From positions 1 through 8,297 of the forward strand of contig JAFXWT010000296.1 in assembly GCA_017542695.1 (NCBI GenBank): a stretch of DNA of 8,297 nt, read 5' to 3'. The position numbers and the translations under genes were made by a program. Origin of the DNA: Clostridia bacterium. Lineage in GTDB: Bacteria > Bacillota_A > Clostridia > Oscillospirales > CAG-272. This document shows, in pieces, positions 1 through 6,174 of the stretch. Position 1 is the stretch's first letter, and each line of letters opens with the position of its first letter. Below the pieces are notes generated by a model. It worked only from the letters and a program-made list of their open reading frames with translations, had not been told where the DNA came from and searched no databases.

Positions 1-102
1 AACCGTAATGCTTCAAACGTGAATGCTCGCTTTCATAAGGAAGTGCAGGCGGGGTTCAGTTCATTTAGCGTGCTTTTTAAATTAAGTCAACCTCCCACGG
101 GG

Positions 103-134
103 TTTTCCGAAACGCGCACACGCGTTTCGGAAAA
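103..134 (-). terminator. Long perfect hairpin downstream of the operon
   Basis: Two perfect 14-base arms (TTTTCCGAAACGCG and its complement) enclose a 4-base loop. The hairpin begins about 40 bases past the stop codon of the last operon gene. Its stability and position suggest that it ends or protects the operon transcript. It is not a textbook intrinsic terminator: on the minus strand the second arm ends in AAAA and is followed by CCCC, not a T-run. It could equally be an mRNA 3'-end stabiliser or a protein-binding palindrome. No gene is seen elsewhere in 1-175. Confidence 0.45.
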
Positions 135-175
135 TGGATCGCTTGGAGAGTGGAGCGTATACTTCCTAACTGCCA

Positions 176-1441
176 TCAAGCGCCAGTTGAGTTCGTCAGT
201 ATCCTTCCGATCAGCTCGTCGATGAAATTATTGCCCCAGAAAATACCGTCGTTTGTCAGCGTTACGCGCGAGCCTTCGAGCGTTATGAGCCCTTCATTTT
301 GTGCGTCTTCGAGGTTTTTCGAAAGTGCTGACAAAAGGTCAAAGCCAAGCCGCCGCGAATAAATATTTATGTCGACCGTCATCTTTTGAAGGTCGTTTAT
401 AAACTCGTCGAGGATGAAATATTTGTCCTCGAGCACGCGCCCCATCGAGCTTATCGGGGCATTTTCGCCGAGGAGAGATGAGTGAACGCTGTTGTGATAA
501 ACATAGTTTTCAATATTTCCGCCCGCGCCGTGACCGACGGCGACACAGCTTCCGCCCGCGTGACGTATGCGAATGTAATCATATCTGTCGAGGTCGTTTC
601 GGATGAGCTTAGTCAGCTCAAAAAAGCGATAACCGTCGTCATATAGCCCGTCGACGATAATGTCAAAGAGCTCACGCTCGCGCGCAACGTTGTTCATTAT
701 GTCGAGCTGCTCCCCGGATATCTTCGAAACAATCGGCGTGCCATCGTGGAGCATAAGCGAATAAAAGCTGATACCGGCAAGACCGAGCGATTTTATTGTC
801 TCAACGTCTCTCATAAGAGATCTCTCGGTTTGCCCCGGGTAATTGTAAATGAGATCTATACCGATATTTTCAAAGCCGGCCGTCTTCGTTTTTATGATGC
901 GCTCGACCGCCGCCTCGCCGCTCCCCCGTCTGCCGAGGAGCTTTCGCCCATCGTTATCGAAGGTCTGCACACCGATGGAAATGCGATTTACGCCACCGTC
1001 TTTCAGCGCGGAGGCCATATCGTCCGTAAGCTCCGTTATCGACGTTTCAACGCTTATCTCGGCACCTTGTCGCACGTCAAATGATTTGTGCAGTTTTTCG
1101 AGTATTCGCGACATCTGTTCGGGACAAAGAGCCGTCGGCGTGCCGCCGCCGAAATTTATAGCGTCGATAGGCGCGCGCATATATTCAAAGCCGGATATGC
1201 GGTCGATCTCATTGATTATATACTTGTCATATTCTCGCCTTGATAGCTCGTCGGGGCGGTGAAATGGGCAAAAAGAGCAGATTTTCGTGCAAAAAGGTAC
1301 GTGAATATATATCACACGACGCGACGAGGCGGGGCTGCTGAGCAGTCCCGCCACATATTCCGTTTTATCCGTTTTTATCTCAAAGCGCGCCTTCAGCGCT
1401 CGCGACGCGTCGTGATGAGATTTGTATCTTATTTTATACAT
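176..1441 (-). CDS. Radical SAM heme-degrading enzyme, ChuW/HutW/HmuW-like (HemW superfamily)
   Basis: This 421-aa protein is a radical SAM enzyme of the coproporphyrinogen-oxidase-like superfamily. The [4Fe-4S]/SAM cluster motif is C51-x3-C55-x2-C58, inside FCTKICSFCPF. A GGGTP segment for SAM binding lies at 98-102, ISIGVQTFD at 155-162, and GIDLIYNYPGQT at about 194-205. The C-terminal half carries a GHGAGG segment at 304-309 and ends in a HemW-type C-terminal domain. The CxxxCxFCPF signature and the heme-type transporter upstream favour the ChuW/HutW/HmuW branch, which opens heme anaerobically by radical methyl transfer to a linear tetrapyrrole and frees iron, over the HemW chaperone. It would act in the cytoplasm as the last step of the pathway. 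The ATG lies 5 bp after the binding-protein stop with no clear Shine-Dalgarno sequence, so translation probably depends on coupling. Exact reaction and substrate are inferred. Confidence 0.82.
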   Translation of the reverse strand: MYKIRYKSHHDASRALKARFEIKTDKTEYVAGLLSSPASSRRVIYIHVPFCTKICSFCPFHRPDELSRREYDKYIINEIDRISGFEYMRAPIDAINFGGGTPTALCPEQMSRILEKLHKSFDVRQGAEISVETSITELTDDMASALKDGGVNRISIGVQTFDNDGRKLLGRRGSGEAAVERIIKTKTAGFENIGIDLIYNYPGQTERSLMRDVETIKSLGLAGISFYSLMLHDGTPIVSKISGEQLDIMNNVARERELFDIIVDGLYDDGYRFFELTKLIRNDLDRYDYIRIRHAGGSCVAVGHGAGGNIENYVYHNSVHSSLLGENAPISSMGRVLEDKYFILDEFINDLQKMTVDINIYSRRLGFDLLSALSKNLEDAQNEGLITLEGSRVTLTNDGIFWGNNFIDELIGRILTNSTGA

Positions 1442-1446
1442 TTGTA

Positions 1447-2616
1447 TTATTCATTTGTCTTAAACGAAAATGCAACGTCGGGATAGAGTATCTCCGCCAT
1501 TATCTGATAAGCCTCGGCAAAGCGGCTGTTCGGCTTGTTGTGGAAGAACAGCTTGTTAAGATAATAGACTTTGCCGTTTTTCACAGCGTCAAGGCTCTGC
1601 CAAATCGCCGAATCTCCCAACTCGCTTGCGACTTGCGCCATCACGTCCTCCGTTGCGCCGTGACACTGAATCATAATTATTTCGGGCTGTGCCGCATACA
1701 CGGATTCGAGGTTTATCTCTATTCTTTCGGCTCCGCTTTCGTCAAGTGCGGGAGAATACATGATGTTTTTGGCGCGCATTATCTTCGCCATATCGCCAAC
1801 GACCGTTCCCTCCGTATTCGCTTGGAGCTTTTTGCCCGCCGACGTAAACATTATGAACACAGACGGATTATTCGAGGTCGGTATTTCCATAAGCACATCG
1901 AGAACGTCGTTGAGCGCCTTCATAGCAACGCTGTCCCAAAGCTCGGGATGACCCGAAAGATTACAGAACACTTTGAACCATTTCAAATAATCCGAAAAGC
2001 TGTTGTAGCTTACAGCGATGACGGGTATTCCGGCCGCTTCCGCGGGGGAGGAGATCGTTTTGTAGCCGCTCATTGCCGTTGAGCAGATGATAAGATCCGG
2101 GTTCCCGACAATTATCGTCTCCGTGCTCCACTTCGAGCCGGAGGACGACGTTGCGAGCACCTCAACGCCCTCATCTTTCGATATGTCTCTGCCTATGTAT
2201 GTGTTGTATGTATCCGCCGACGACGAGCCTCCGATTATCCCCGCGGCGACGCCGCCCGCCTCATACCAAAGTGTCGTGAATGAAGCGTAGAGATTATATA
2301 CCTTTTGTGGATTTTTCTTTATCGTTATGCTGTCCTTGCCACTTGCATCCTTGAAGGTGACACTGTCGTCATTGACGACGACCTCGTTTGCAAGCGCGAG
2401 AAAATCGGCTTTCAGCGCCTCACGGTCGTATGCGTTGGGGTCGACGACGGGCTCGTCGGGTTTTTGCTCGCTTGTCGATACCGTCGGTGTTGATTCGGTC
2501 ATGTTTTGCGTCAACGGCGTCGTCTCGGCGGACTTTCCGCTCTGACAGCTCGAAAGCGCCAAAATCGCAAGTGCCAAAACCATAATAAATATTCTTGATA
2601 ATAACCTGTTTTTCAT
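1447..2616 (-). CDS. Heme/iron-type ABC transporter substrate-binding lipoprotein
   Basis: This 389-aa protein is the extracytoplasmic solute-binding component of the transporter. The N-terminus has two basic residues, a hydrophobic stretch at about 9-22 and the lipobox LSSC with the lipidated Cys at 24. A Ser/Thr/Pro-rich linker (about 25-60) then tethers the binding domain to the membrane. Residues about 100-385 have the layout of the periplasmic binding protein 2 (TroA-like) family used for heme, siderophores and cobalamin: GGVAAGIIGG near 121-130, NPDLIICS at 172-179, an AAGIPVIAVS strand, and PEIIMIQ near 311-317. A strong AAGGAGG lies 7 bases before the ATG. The start overlaps the ATPase stop by 4 bp (ATGA). 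Heme is the favoured ligand because the next gene is a heme-opening-type enzyme; a ferric siderophore or cobalamin is possible. Confidence 0.85.
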   Translation of the reverse strand: MKNRLLSRIFIMVLALAILALSSCQSGKSAETTPLTQNMTESTPTVSTSEQKPDEPVVDPNAYDREALKADFLALANEVVVNDDSVTFKDASGKDSITIKKNPQKVYNLYASFTTLWYEAGGVAAGIIGGSSSADTYNTYIGRDISKDEGVEVLATSSSGSKWSTETIIVGNPDLIICSTAMSGYKTISSPAEAAGIPVIAVSYNSFSDYLKWFKVFCNLSGHPELWDSVAMKALNDVLDVLMEIPTSNNPSVFIMFTSAGKKLQANTEGTVVGDMAKIMRAKNIMYSPALDESGAERIEINLESVYAAQPEIIMIQCHGATEDVMAQVASELGDSAIWQSLDAVKNGKVYYLNKLFFHNKPNSRFAEAYQIMAEILYPDVAFSFKTNE

Positions 2617-3422
2617 TTTAATACCTCCTTTGAAAAAACGGTTTTTTGCGGAATAAAGAAAGGGCAGCCGTTGATTTTATCCTCAAATATTTCCGCTTCG
2701 ATTTCAAATACACTGTATAAATTTTCTTTTGTGACGATATTTTCGGGTGCTCCTTCGGCAAAAACGCCCCCGTCCTTTATTGCGAAAAGCCTGTGCGAAT
2801 ATCTCGCCGCGAGATTTATGTCGTGAAGCACCATGATTATCGTCGTGCCGTAGTTTTCGTTCAGCCGTCGTATCAGCTCGAGCACCTCGACTTGATAGCT
2901 TATGTCGAGATACGTCGTCGGCTCGTCGAGAATGAGTATCTGCGGCTTTTGACATATCGACATCGCAAGCCATGCGCGTTGCCGCTCACCGCCTGAAAGG
3001 GTGGAGAGAGTTTGGTCAGAAAGCTTGGAAAGCCCCGTGAACGCGAGCGTTTCGTCTATTATGTCCTTGTCCTCGATCGTCAGTCCTCGCCCGAATTTTG
3101 TGTGCGGGTAGCGCCCGTAGGAGACAAGAGTGCGCACGTTTATATCGGGCGGGGAAAAGTGGACCTGAGGCAGGTATGCAATTTTTTTTGCAAGCTCCTT
3201 CGGTTTGTAGTCGTTTATGTTTCTTCCGTCGTAAACAATGCGGCCTTCCGTCGGCGTGACGGCTCGGAACACCGTTTTGAGCAAGGACGACTTGCCGCAC
3301 CCGTTTTTACCGATGAGCGTTACGACCTGTCCCTTCGGCACGGAGACAGTGACATGAGAGAGGACCTGCTTTTTGCCGTATTTTATCAAAATATCTTCAA
3401 ATCCGAAATACATCTCGTTCAT
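2613..3422 (-). CDS. ABC transporter ATPase, heme/siderophore/B12 type
   Basis: This 269-aa protein is the nucleotide-binding subunit that powers uptake at the inner face of the membrane. It has Walker A GKNGCGKSS at 38-46, the Q-loop Gln at 86, signature LSGGERQ at 142-148, Walker B ILILDEP at 162-168, D-loop YLDI at 171-174, and the switch His at 200. Length and order fit the FepC/HmuV/BtuD-like family that pairs with FecCD permeases. The frame stays open further upstream, but the start is placed at 3422 because AAGGGGG lies 8 bases before that ATG, and because the ATG overlaps the permease stop as ATGA, matching the other junctions. An ATG three codons later is a weaker choice. All catalytic motifs are intact. 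Confidence 0.9.
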   Translation of the reverse strand: MNEMYFGFEDILIKYGKKQVLSHVTVSVPKGQVVTLIGKNGCGKSSLLKTVFRAVTPTEGRIVYDGRNINDYKPKELAKKIAYLPQVHFSPPDINVRTLVSYGRYPHTKFGRGLTIEDKDIIDETLAFTGLSKLSDQTLSTLSGGERQRAWLAMSICQKPQILILDEPTTYLDISYQVEVLELIRRLNENYGTTIIMVLHDINLAARYSHRLFAIKDGGVFAEGAPENIVTKENLYSVFEIEAEIFEDKINGCPFFIPQKTVFSKEVLK

Positions 3423-4447
3423 TTCTTTTTCCCCCTTGTGCGAAGTAAGAAAAGGAAGAACGGCGCTCCGATGAACGAGAGTATTATACTCACGGGTATC
3501 TCGCCCGGCGGCATGATTACGCGTCCTACCGTATCGCATACTACGACGAGAAAAAAACCGAGAAATGTTGACGCCGGAAAAAGATATTTATAATCCGATC
3601 CAACGAACAGCCGCGCTATATGAGGCACCACAAGCCCGACAAAGCTGATTAGTCCCGCCGCCGAAATCGCCGCGCCCGAAAGGAGCGAGCTGACCGCGAT
3701 AAGAAAAAAGCGAAAGCGCTCCGTTTTAAGCCCGAGCGAGTTTGCCGTTTCGTCGCCGAGCATGAGTATATTCATCTTTGAAGGCAGAAACGCGCATACG
3801 AATATCCCAACCGTCGCATACGGCAGTATCGAAAAAAAGTTTTTCCAAACTATTCCATTGAGTCCACCGACGAGAAACCCCGACGCGTTTCCGAGTCTGT
3901 CAGCGAAAAACGTCTTTATGATGTCATTGAACGCGCCGAACAGCGCAGATACCGCAAGTCCTGAAAGTATCATTTTTACAGGCGACACGCCCTTTTGATA
4001 CGCCAGCGCGTAGATAAGCATCGTTGTTGCGAACGCGCCGATTATCGAGCCTATCGGCAACAGATATGAGAGAGCGGGGAACGCGACGAGCGTCATATAT
4101 CCGACAAAGCTCGCGCCGCTCGTCACACCTATCGTCGAGGGTGAGGCGAGATTGTTTCGCATCACACCTTGAAGCACGCATCCCGAAAGCGAAAGGCATA
4201 TCCCGACAAGCCCCGCGGTAAGTATTCGTGGTAGGCGCAAATCCCACACGATCAGTCGAGCGGAATTTTCGTTTCTGAAAAGCGCGCCGATCACCTCGCC
4301 GATAGAGTATTTCACTGTTCCTATCCCGACGCATACGACGACGGAAATAACGCAAAGTATTCCAACAATAATTATAAATGTCAGCTTTCGTGCGAGCAGT
4401 TTTTTCGACACATCGGACCGCTTTGTTTGATTTTGCCCTGCCGTCAT
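3419..4447 (-). CDS. FecCD-family ABC transporter permease
   Basis: This 342-aa integral membrane protein is the channel-forming subunit of the importer; it probably works as a homodimer because only one permease gene is present. A short basic N-terminus precedes a first hydrophobic helix at about 22-43, and several more helices follow. Family hallmarks are visible: RLPR at 71-74, the SG...Q...RNNLASP...G segment at 87-112, a GDETANSLGL coupling-loop region at 231-240, FVGLVVPHIAR at 269-279, and PPGEIPVS followed by GAPFFLFLL near 313-335. The length is normal for the family. The ATG overlaps the flavodoxin stop by 4 bp and has no obvious ribosome site of its own, so it is probably translated by coupling. 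Confidence 0.9.
   Translation of the reverse strand: MTAGQNQTKRSDVSKKLLARKLTFIIIVGILCVISVVVCVGIGTVKYSIGEVIGALFRNENSARLIVWDLRLPRILTAGLVGICLSLSGCVLQGVMRNNLASPSTIGVTSGASFVGYMTLVAFPALSYLLPIGSIIGAFATTMLIYALAYQKGVSPVKMILSGLAVSALFGAFNDIIKTFFADRLGNASGFLVGGLNGIVWKNFFSILPYATVGIFVCAFLPSKMNILMLGDETANSLGLKTERFRFFLIAVSSLLSGAAISAAGLISFVGLVVPHIARLFVGSDYKYLFPASTFLGFFLVVVCDTVGRVIMPPGEIPVSIILSFIGAPFFLFLLRTRGKKK
3431..3437 (-). promoter_or_regulatory. Ribosome-binding site that fixes the ATPase start
   Basis: AAGGGGG on the minus strand lies 8 bases before the ATG at 3422, within the 3' end of the permease gene. It rejects a longer 308-codon reading of the ATPase, whose extra 39 codons lie inside the permease gene and match no ABC ATPase N-terminus. 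Confidence 0.7.
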
Positions 4448-4974
4448 AAAAGCGTCGATATCGCCTCGTTTACCACTCGCGAAGCCTCGCCAAGCTCCGC
4501 CTCATTCGGATGCCCCTGCGTCAGTTTTTGACGTTCAAAGCGCTCCATCGGCAGATGTCCTTTCTCTCCCTCCGGTATTTTCGTACGTTCGTATGTGCGC
4601 TTGAGGTCGATGCTCCCGACGCACAGATACTGAGTGATGAGATTGTTTTCTTCTTCGGCAAGCGCCTTTACGTTTGCGCGCACTTTTTCAGCGTGCGCGG
4701 AATCAGACGAAGCACCAAGTGTGCCGAGTATTATCAGATTTTTCCCTTTGAGTTTATGTATCAGCTCTATCGTGTCGTCGTCTGCGGTGCCATGATTACA
4801 CCAATACGTCAGCACGAACGTGTCGAATTTTTCAACGACCTCGTCGTTTATGTACCTTATATTGTACGGTCCGAGATAATCGCACGGCATGCCCTGCGCC
4901 GCCGCGCACGCCATTTTGTATCCGTTGCCCGTTATAGTCGAAAAGACGATTATCGGGCGTTTCTTCATTTTCAT
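4444..4974 (-). CDS. Flavodoxin-family protein (HmuF/BilS-like), probable electron donor
   Basis: This 176-aa protein is the first gene of the operon. It has a flavodoxin fold: the FMN phosphate loop S12-T-I-T-G-N17 follows the first strand, the second FMN loop is around YWCNHGTADDD (57-67), and a strand then leads to LGTLGA (83-88) and DS.HA (91-95). The latter half carries CVGSID (118-123) and HPN...A (155-164), features I associate with the short flavodoxins found beside anaerobic heme-degradation and bilin-reduction genes. It probably supplies single electrons to the radical SAM enzyme encoded last in the operon, as HmuF is reported to do for HmuW in Fusobacterium; a role in bilin reduction is an alternative. 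AAGGAGG lies 6 bases before the ATG. A second ATG two codons later is less well spaced. Confidence 0.8.
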   Translation of the reverse strand: MKMKKRPIIVFSTITGNGYKMACAAAQGMPCDYLGPYNIRYINDEVVEKFDTFVLTYWCNHGTADDDTIELIHKLKGKNLIILGTLGASSDSAHAEKVRANVKALAEEENNLITQYLCVGSIDLKRTYERTKIPEGEKGHLPMERFERQKLTQGHPNEAELGEASRVVNEAISTLL

Positions 4975-4980
4975 AATAAT

Positions 4981-4987
4981 CCTCCTT
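4981..4987 (-). promoter_or_regulatory. Ribosome-binding site of the flavodoxin gene, abutting an operator
   Basis: AAGGAGG on the minus strand lies 6 bases before the ATG at 4974. Its outer edge touches the end of the proximal inverted repeat with no base between them, so anything that binds or folds the repeat could also affect ribosome access. Confidence 0.85.
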
Positions 4988-5005
4988 TGTTAGCTTTGGC
5001 TAACA
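4988..5005. promoter_or_regulatory. Proximal operator, inverted repeat TGTTAGC-N4-GCTAACA
   Basis: A perfect 7-base inverted repeat with a 4-base spacer (TTTG on the plus strand). It matches the inner 7 bases of both arms of the repeat at 5048-5067, so a common binding protein is likely. Its centre is 61 bp from the centre of the other copy, close to six helical turns. The TTAGC half-site resembles SlyA/MarR-type and, more loosely, DtxR-type sites, but the spacing fits neither exactly. Confidence 0.7.
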
Positions 5006-5022
5006 TTCTGGCAATAAATTAA

Positions 5023-5036
5023 GAGGCTAAAGCCTC
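5023..5036. repeat. 14-bp palindrome in the operon leader
   Basis: GAGGCT and AGCCTC flank two central bases. In RNA it would form a 5-bp stem with a 4-base loop. It lies between the two operators and has a different sequence, with the TTAGC-like elements turned inside out. It may be a leader hairpin or a third protein site; a chance palindrome is also possible. Confidence 0.35.
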
Positions 5037-5047
5037 ACAGTCGTCAA

Positions 5048-5067
5048 GTGTTAGCCGCCGCTAACAC
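5048..5067. promoter_or_regulatory. Distal operator, inverted repeat GTGTTAGC-N4-GCTAACAC
   Basis: A perfect 8-base inverted repeat with spacer CGCC on the plus strand. It lies just downstream of the -10 box and covers the predicted transcription start and about the first 20 transcribed bases. A repressor bound here would block initiation. With the copy at 4988-5005 it defines a repeated motif specific to this control region. An iron- or heme-responsive repressor is the natural inference, but no regulator is encoded here. Confidence 0.75.
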
Positions 5068-5073
5068 AACAAT

Positions 5074-5102
5074 ATTATACCATCAAGCTTGCGTCTTGTC
5101 AA
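5074..5102 (-). promoter_or_regulatory. Consensus sigma-A promoter of the heme operon
   Basis: On the minus strand TTGACA (5097-5102) and TATAAT (5074-5079) are separated by exactly 17 bp, a full match to the housekeeping consensus. A/T tracts at about 5103-5135 could act as an UP element. Transcription should begin near 5067, at the edge of the distal operator, giving a leader of about 93 bases. Such a strong promoter implies that control depends on a repressor. Confidence 0.88.
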
Positions 5103-5143
5103 TGTTTTTTGAAAAAATTTATTTTTTATTTTAACAGAGGGGA

Positions 5144-5336
5144 CGTTACCGTCTCGTGCAGATTCAACCAACCAAACAACCACGCTTGCATCCAATCCAG
5201 AAGCATATGTTATTATTTTACCGAGGTGATCGTGGTTCATCTGCCCAAACTGATTTTCAATCAAAACTGATTTCCCGGTAGTTACTCGTATTTCTGAACA
5301 GCCAAATTCTTCTTGTGAATATTTGGTAAAAACCAC
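5144..5336 (-). pseudogene. Fragment resembling the core of a DUF4268-type nuclease-like protein
   Basis: The reading frame downstream of the frameshift near 5330 contains VLIENQFGQMNHDHLGK followed by a TYASGLDA.VVVWLVE segment. This closely matches my memory of the IENQ...DHDHLG...TYAAGLDA...W block in DUF4268 and related PD-(D/E)xK-like proteins, where IENQ would hold active-site residues. Only about 40 residues of the block are present. The frame then runs into AT-rich sequence and the operon promoter and ends at a stop inside the distal operator (5061-5063), so the rest of the domain is gone. It is probably non-functional debris of a restriction or defence-type gene. The upstream part may belong to a different gene joined by deletion. 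Confidence 0.55.
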
Positions 5337-5953
5337 TCTAAAACATCTTCGTATCTGATTTTATTTCTTTGCAAAAAGTGATAATATGCCTGCATTTGAA
5401 GCATTGCCAAAGCATTAAGATGTCTAAACGCAGCATAATCAGGATACAGTCGTCTTGAATCAGGGCGAAATGTTTTTTCAAGGGTTCCGGCCAAGGACTC
5501 CACACTTGCAAGGTTGCAACGCATTTGGATATATTCCGTAAACTGAAATAAGTATATGAAATTATTTAATATGCCGGGATAATCCAATGTTTCCGACAAC
5601 CATTTTTCACCATATGAAAAACGAGCATTTGTCCCGTTAGAATTGTCAACACATTCCTCATCCTGCTCTTTTGAGATGGATACATTGATTTCGATTTGAA
5701 ATGTGTTTCCTGTTGTTGCCATTTTGTTCAGTTCTTTTTCATATCTTCTTTTTGCTTTTAGCCGTAATTCATCACCAATCGGAAAGCGATCACTCTTTTG
5801 CATATAATAGATAGAATTCAAATTATAAGGATGAACGGTTTCACTTTCAACATACTTATCTAAATAAGCAACTTTAAAAAAAGGATAACATGATTTTACA
5901 AGAAAGAAGTATCTTTTTCTCCATTCGGCTGTAAAACGATTACGCAGTCTTTT
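5282..5953 (-). pseudogene. Decayed gene of unknown function, frameshifted at its 3' end
   Basis: The frame is open from a stop at 5954-5956 down to 5282. An ORF caller would start at a TTG at 5821 or the ATG at 5803, but the protein-like sequence (for example YFFLVKSCYPFFKVAYL) continues upstream to about 5950 without an ATG, so the true 5' end is lost. I do not recognise the family. The product is rich in aromatic and charged residues, with no membrane segment or signal peptide. At about 5328-5332 the frame passes through a run of five T (minus strand). Adding one T would read EWFFTKYSQEEFGC and join it smoothly to the frame of the fragment at 5144-5336; as it stands it ends after about 15 unrelated codons. 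The AT-rich composition differs from the operon and suggests foreign origin. Confidence 0.5.
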
Positions 5954-5956
5954 TCA

Positions 5957-6084
5957 CGGATTTTTCTCTCATTTTTCCGATTTACAAAAGCTCGCGAAGT
6001 TTTTCAGATGACTGTAAGTATTCGCCTAAAATATGGTATTTTTGAGCAGGGTTTGAACAAACATATAGATAATATTGAATGCAT
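5957..6084 (-). pseudogene. Possible further coding debris upstream of the decayed gene
   Basis: An AGGAG (6092-6096) precedes an ATG at 6084 by 7 bases, but that frame gives only 26 codons. The neighbouring frame reads IQYYLYVCSNPAQKYHILGE and continues to SSEKLRELL before a stop. One extra T in the following T-run would continue it into another frame (FVNRKNERKIREK). These pieces look like one coding sequence broken by single-base indels, perhaps the 5' end of the gene at 5282-5953. The evidence is amino-acid plausibility only. No intact gene is seen between 5954 and 6105. Confidence 0.25.
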
Positions 6085-6105
6085 TGTTTTTCTCCTGGAA
6101 AAGCA

Positions 6106-6132
6106 AAAAAGCAAGCATATTGCTTGCTTTTT
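6106..6132 (-). terminator. Intrinsic terminator after the tRNA fragment
   Basis: Perfect 12-base arms (AAAAAGCAAGCA and its complement) flank a 3-base loop, and on the minus strand the stem runs into a six-T run at 6105-6110. It begins 3 bases past the tRNA CCA end, where a native tRNA terminator would be. Because both ends are A/T runs it could also work in the opposite direction. Confidence 0.8.
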
Positions 6133-6135
6133 CAT

Positions 6136-6174
6136 TGGCGCCCTCTGAAGGACTCGAACCTTCGACCCCGTGAT
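6136..6174 (-). other. Truncated tRNA 3' half with encoded CCA; probable attachment site
   Basis: Reading the minus strand from 6174: the 3' anticodon-stem strand TCACG, variable loop GGGTC, a T-arm with perfect stem GAAGG/CCTTC around TTCGAGT, the 3' acceptor strand AGAGGGC, discriminator G, and CCA (6136-6138). The matching 5' parts (GCCCTCT acceptor, D-arm, CGTGA anticodon stem) are absent from upstream sequence, so this is not a working tRNA. The break falls in the anticodon loop, a usual crossover point for tyrosine recombinases that integrate into tRNA genes. The intact tRNA was perhaps tRNA-Lys, judging by the variable loop and T-arm, but the anticodon is missing. With the tRNA running right to left, integrated DNA would lie to the right of the fragment, and the terminator and sequence to the left would be original flank. 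Confidence 0.72.

Noticed and set aside
48..92. Weak minus-strand promoter TTGACT-17-TAAATG
   Set aside because: The -10 match is poor and no gene starts within the window downstream of it.
1540..2082. 180-codon plus-strand ORF opposite the binding-protein gene
   Set aside because: The minus-strand frame has a lipobox and a binding-protein layout; the plus frame is rich in His and Arg with no domain.
3423..3539. 39-codon N-terminal extension of the ATPase
   Set aside because: It lies inside the permease gene; the strong ribosome site and ATGA overlap place the start at 3422.
3012..3593. 193-codon plus-strand ORF spanning the ATPase-permease junction
   Set aside because: It crosses two genes with intact conserved motifs on the other strand and has no start signal.
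4510..5022. 170-codon plus-strand ORF opposite the flavodoxin gene
   Set aside because: Antisense shadow of a well-supported gene; it runs into the operator and ribosome site of the true gene and shows no family features.
4988..5067. Fur box, Rex box or classic DtxR box
   Set aside because: Arm sequence or spacing differs: Rex has TTAA-N4-TTAA arms, DtxR has a longer 19-bp palindrome, and Fur lacks the TTAGC core. The family is left open.
5325..5336. Programmed frameshift at the TTTTT run
   Set aside because: The context G-TTT-TTA is not a canonical slippery heptamer, and the surrounding sequence shows other signs of decay, so an indel is more likely.
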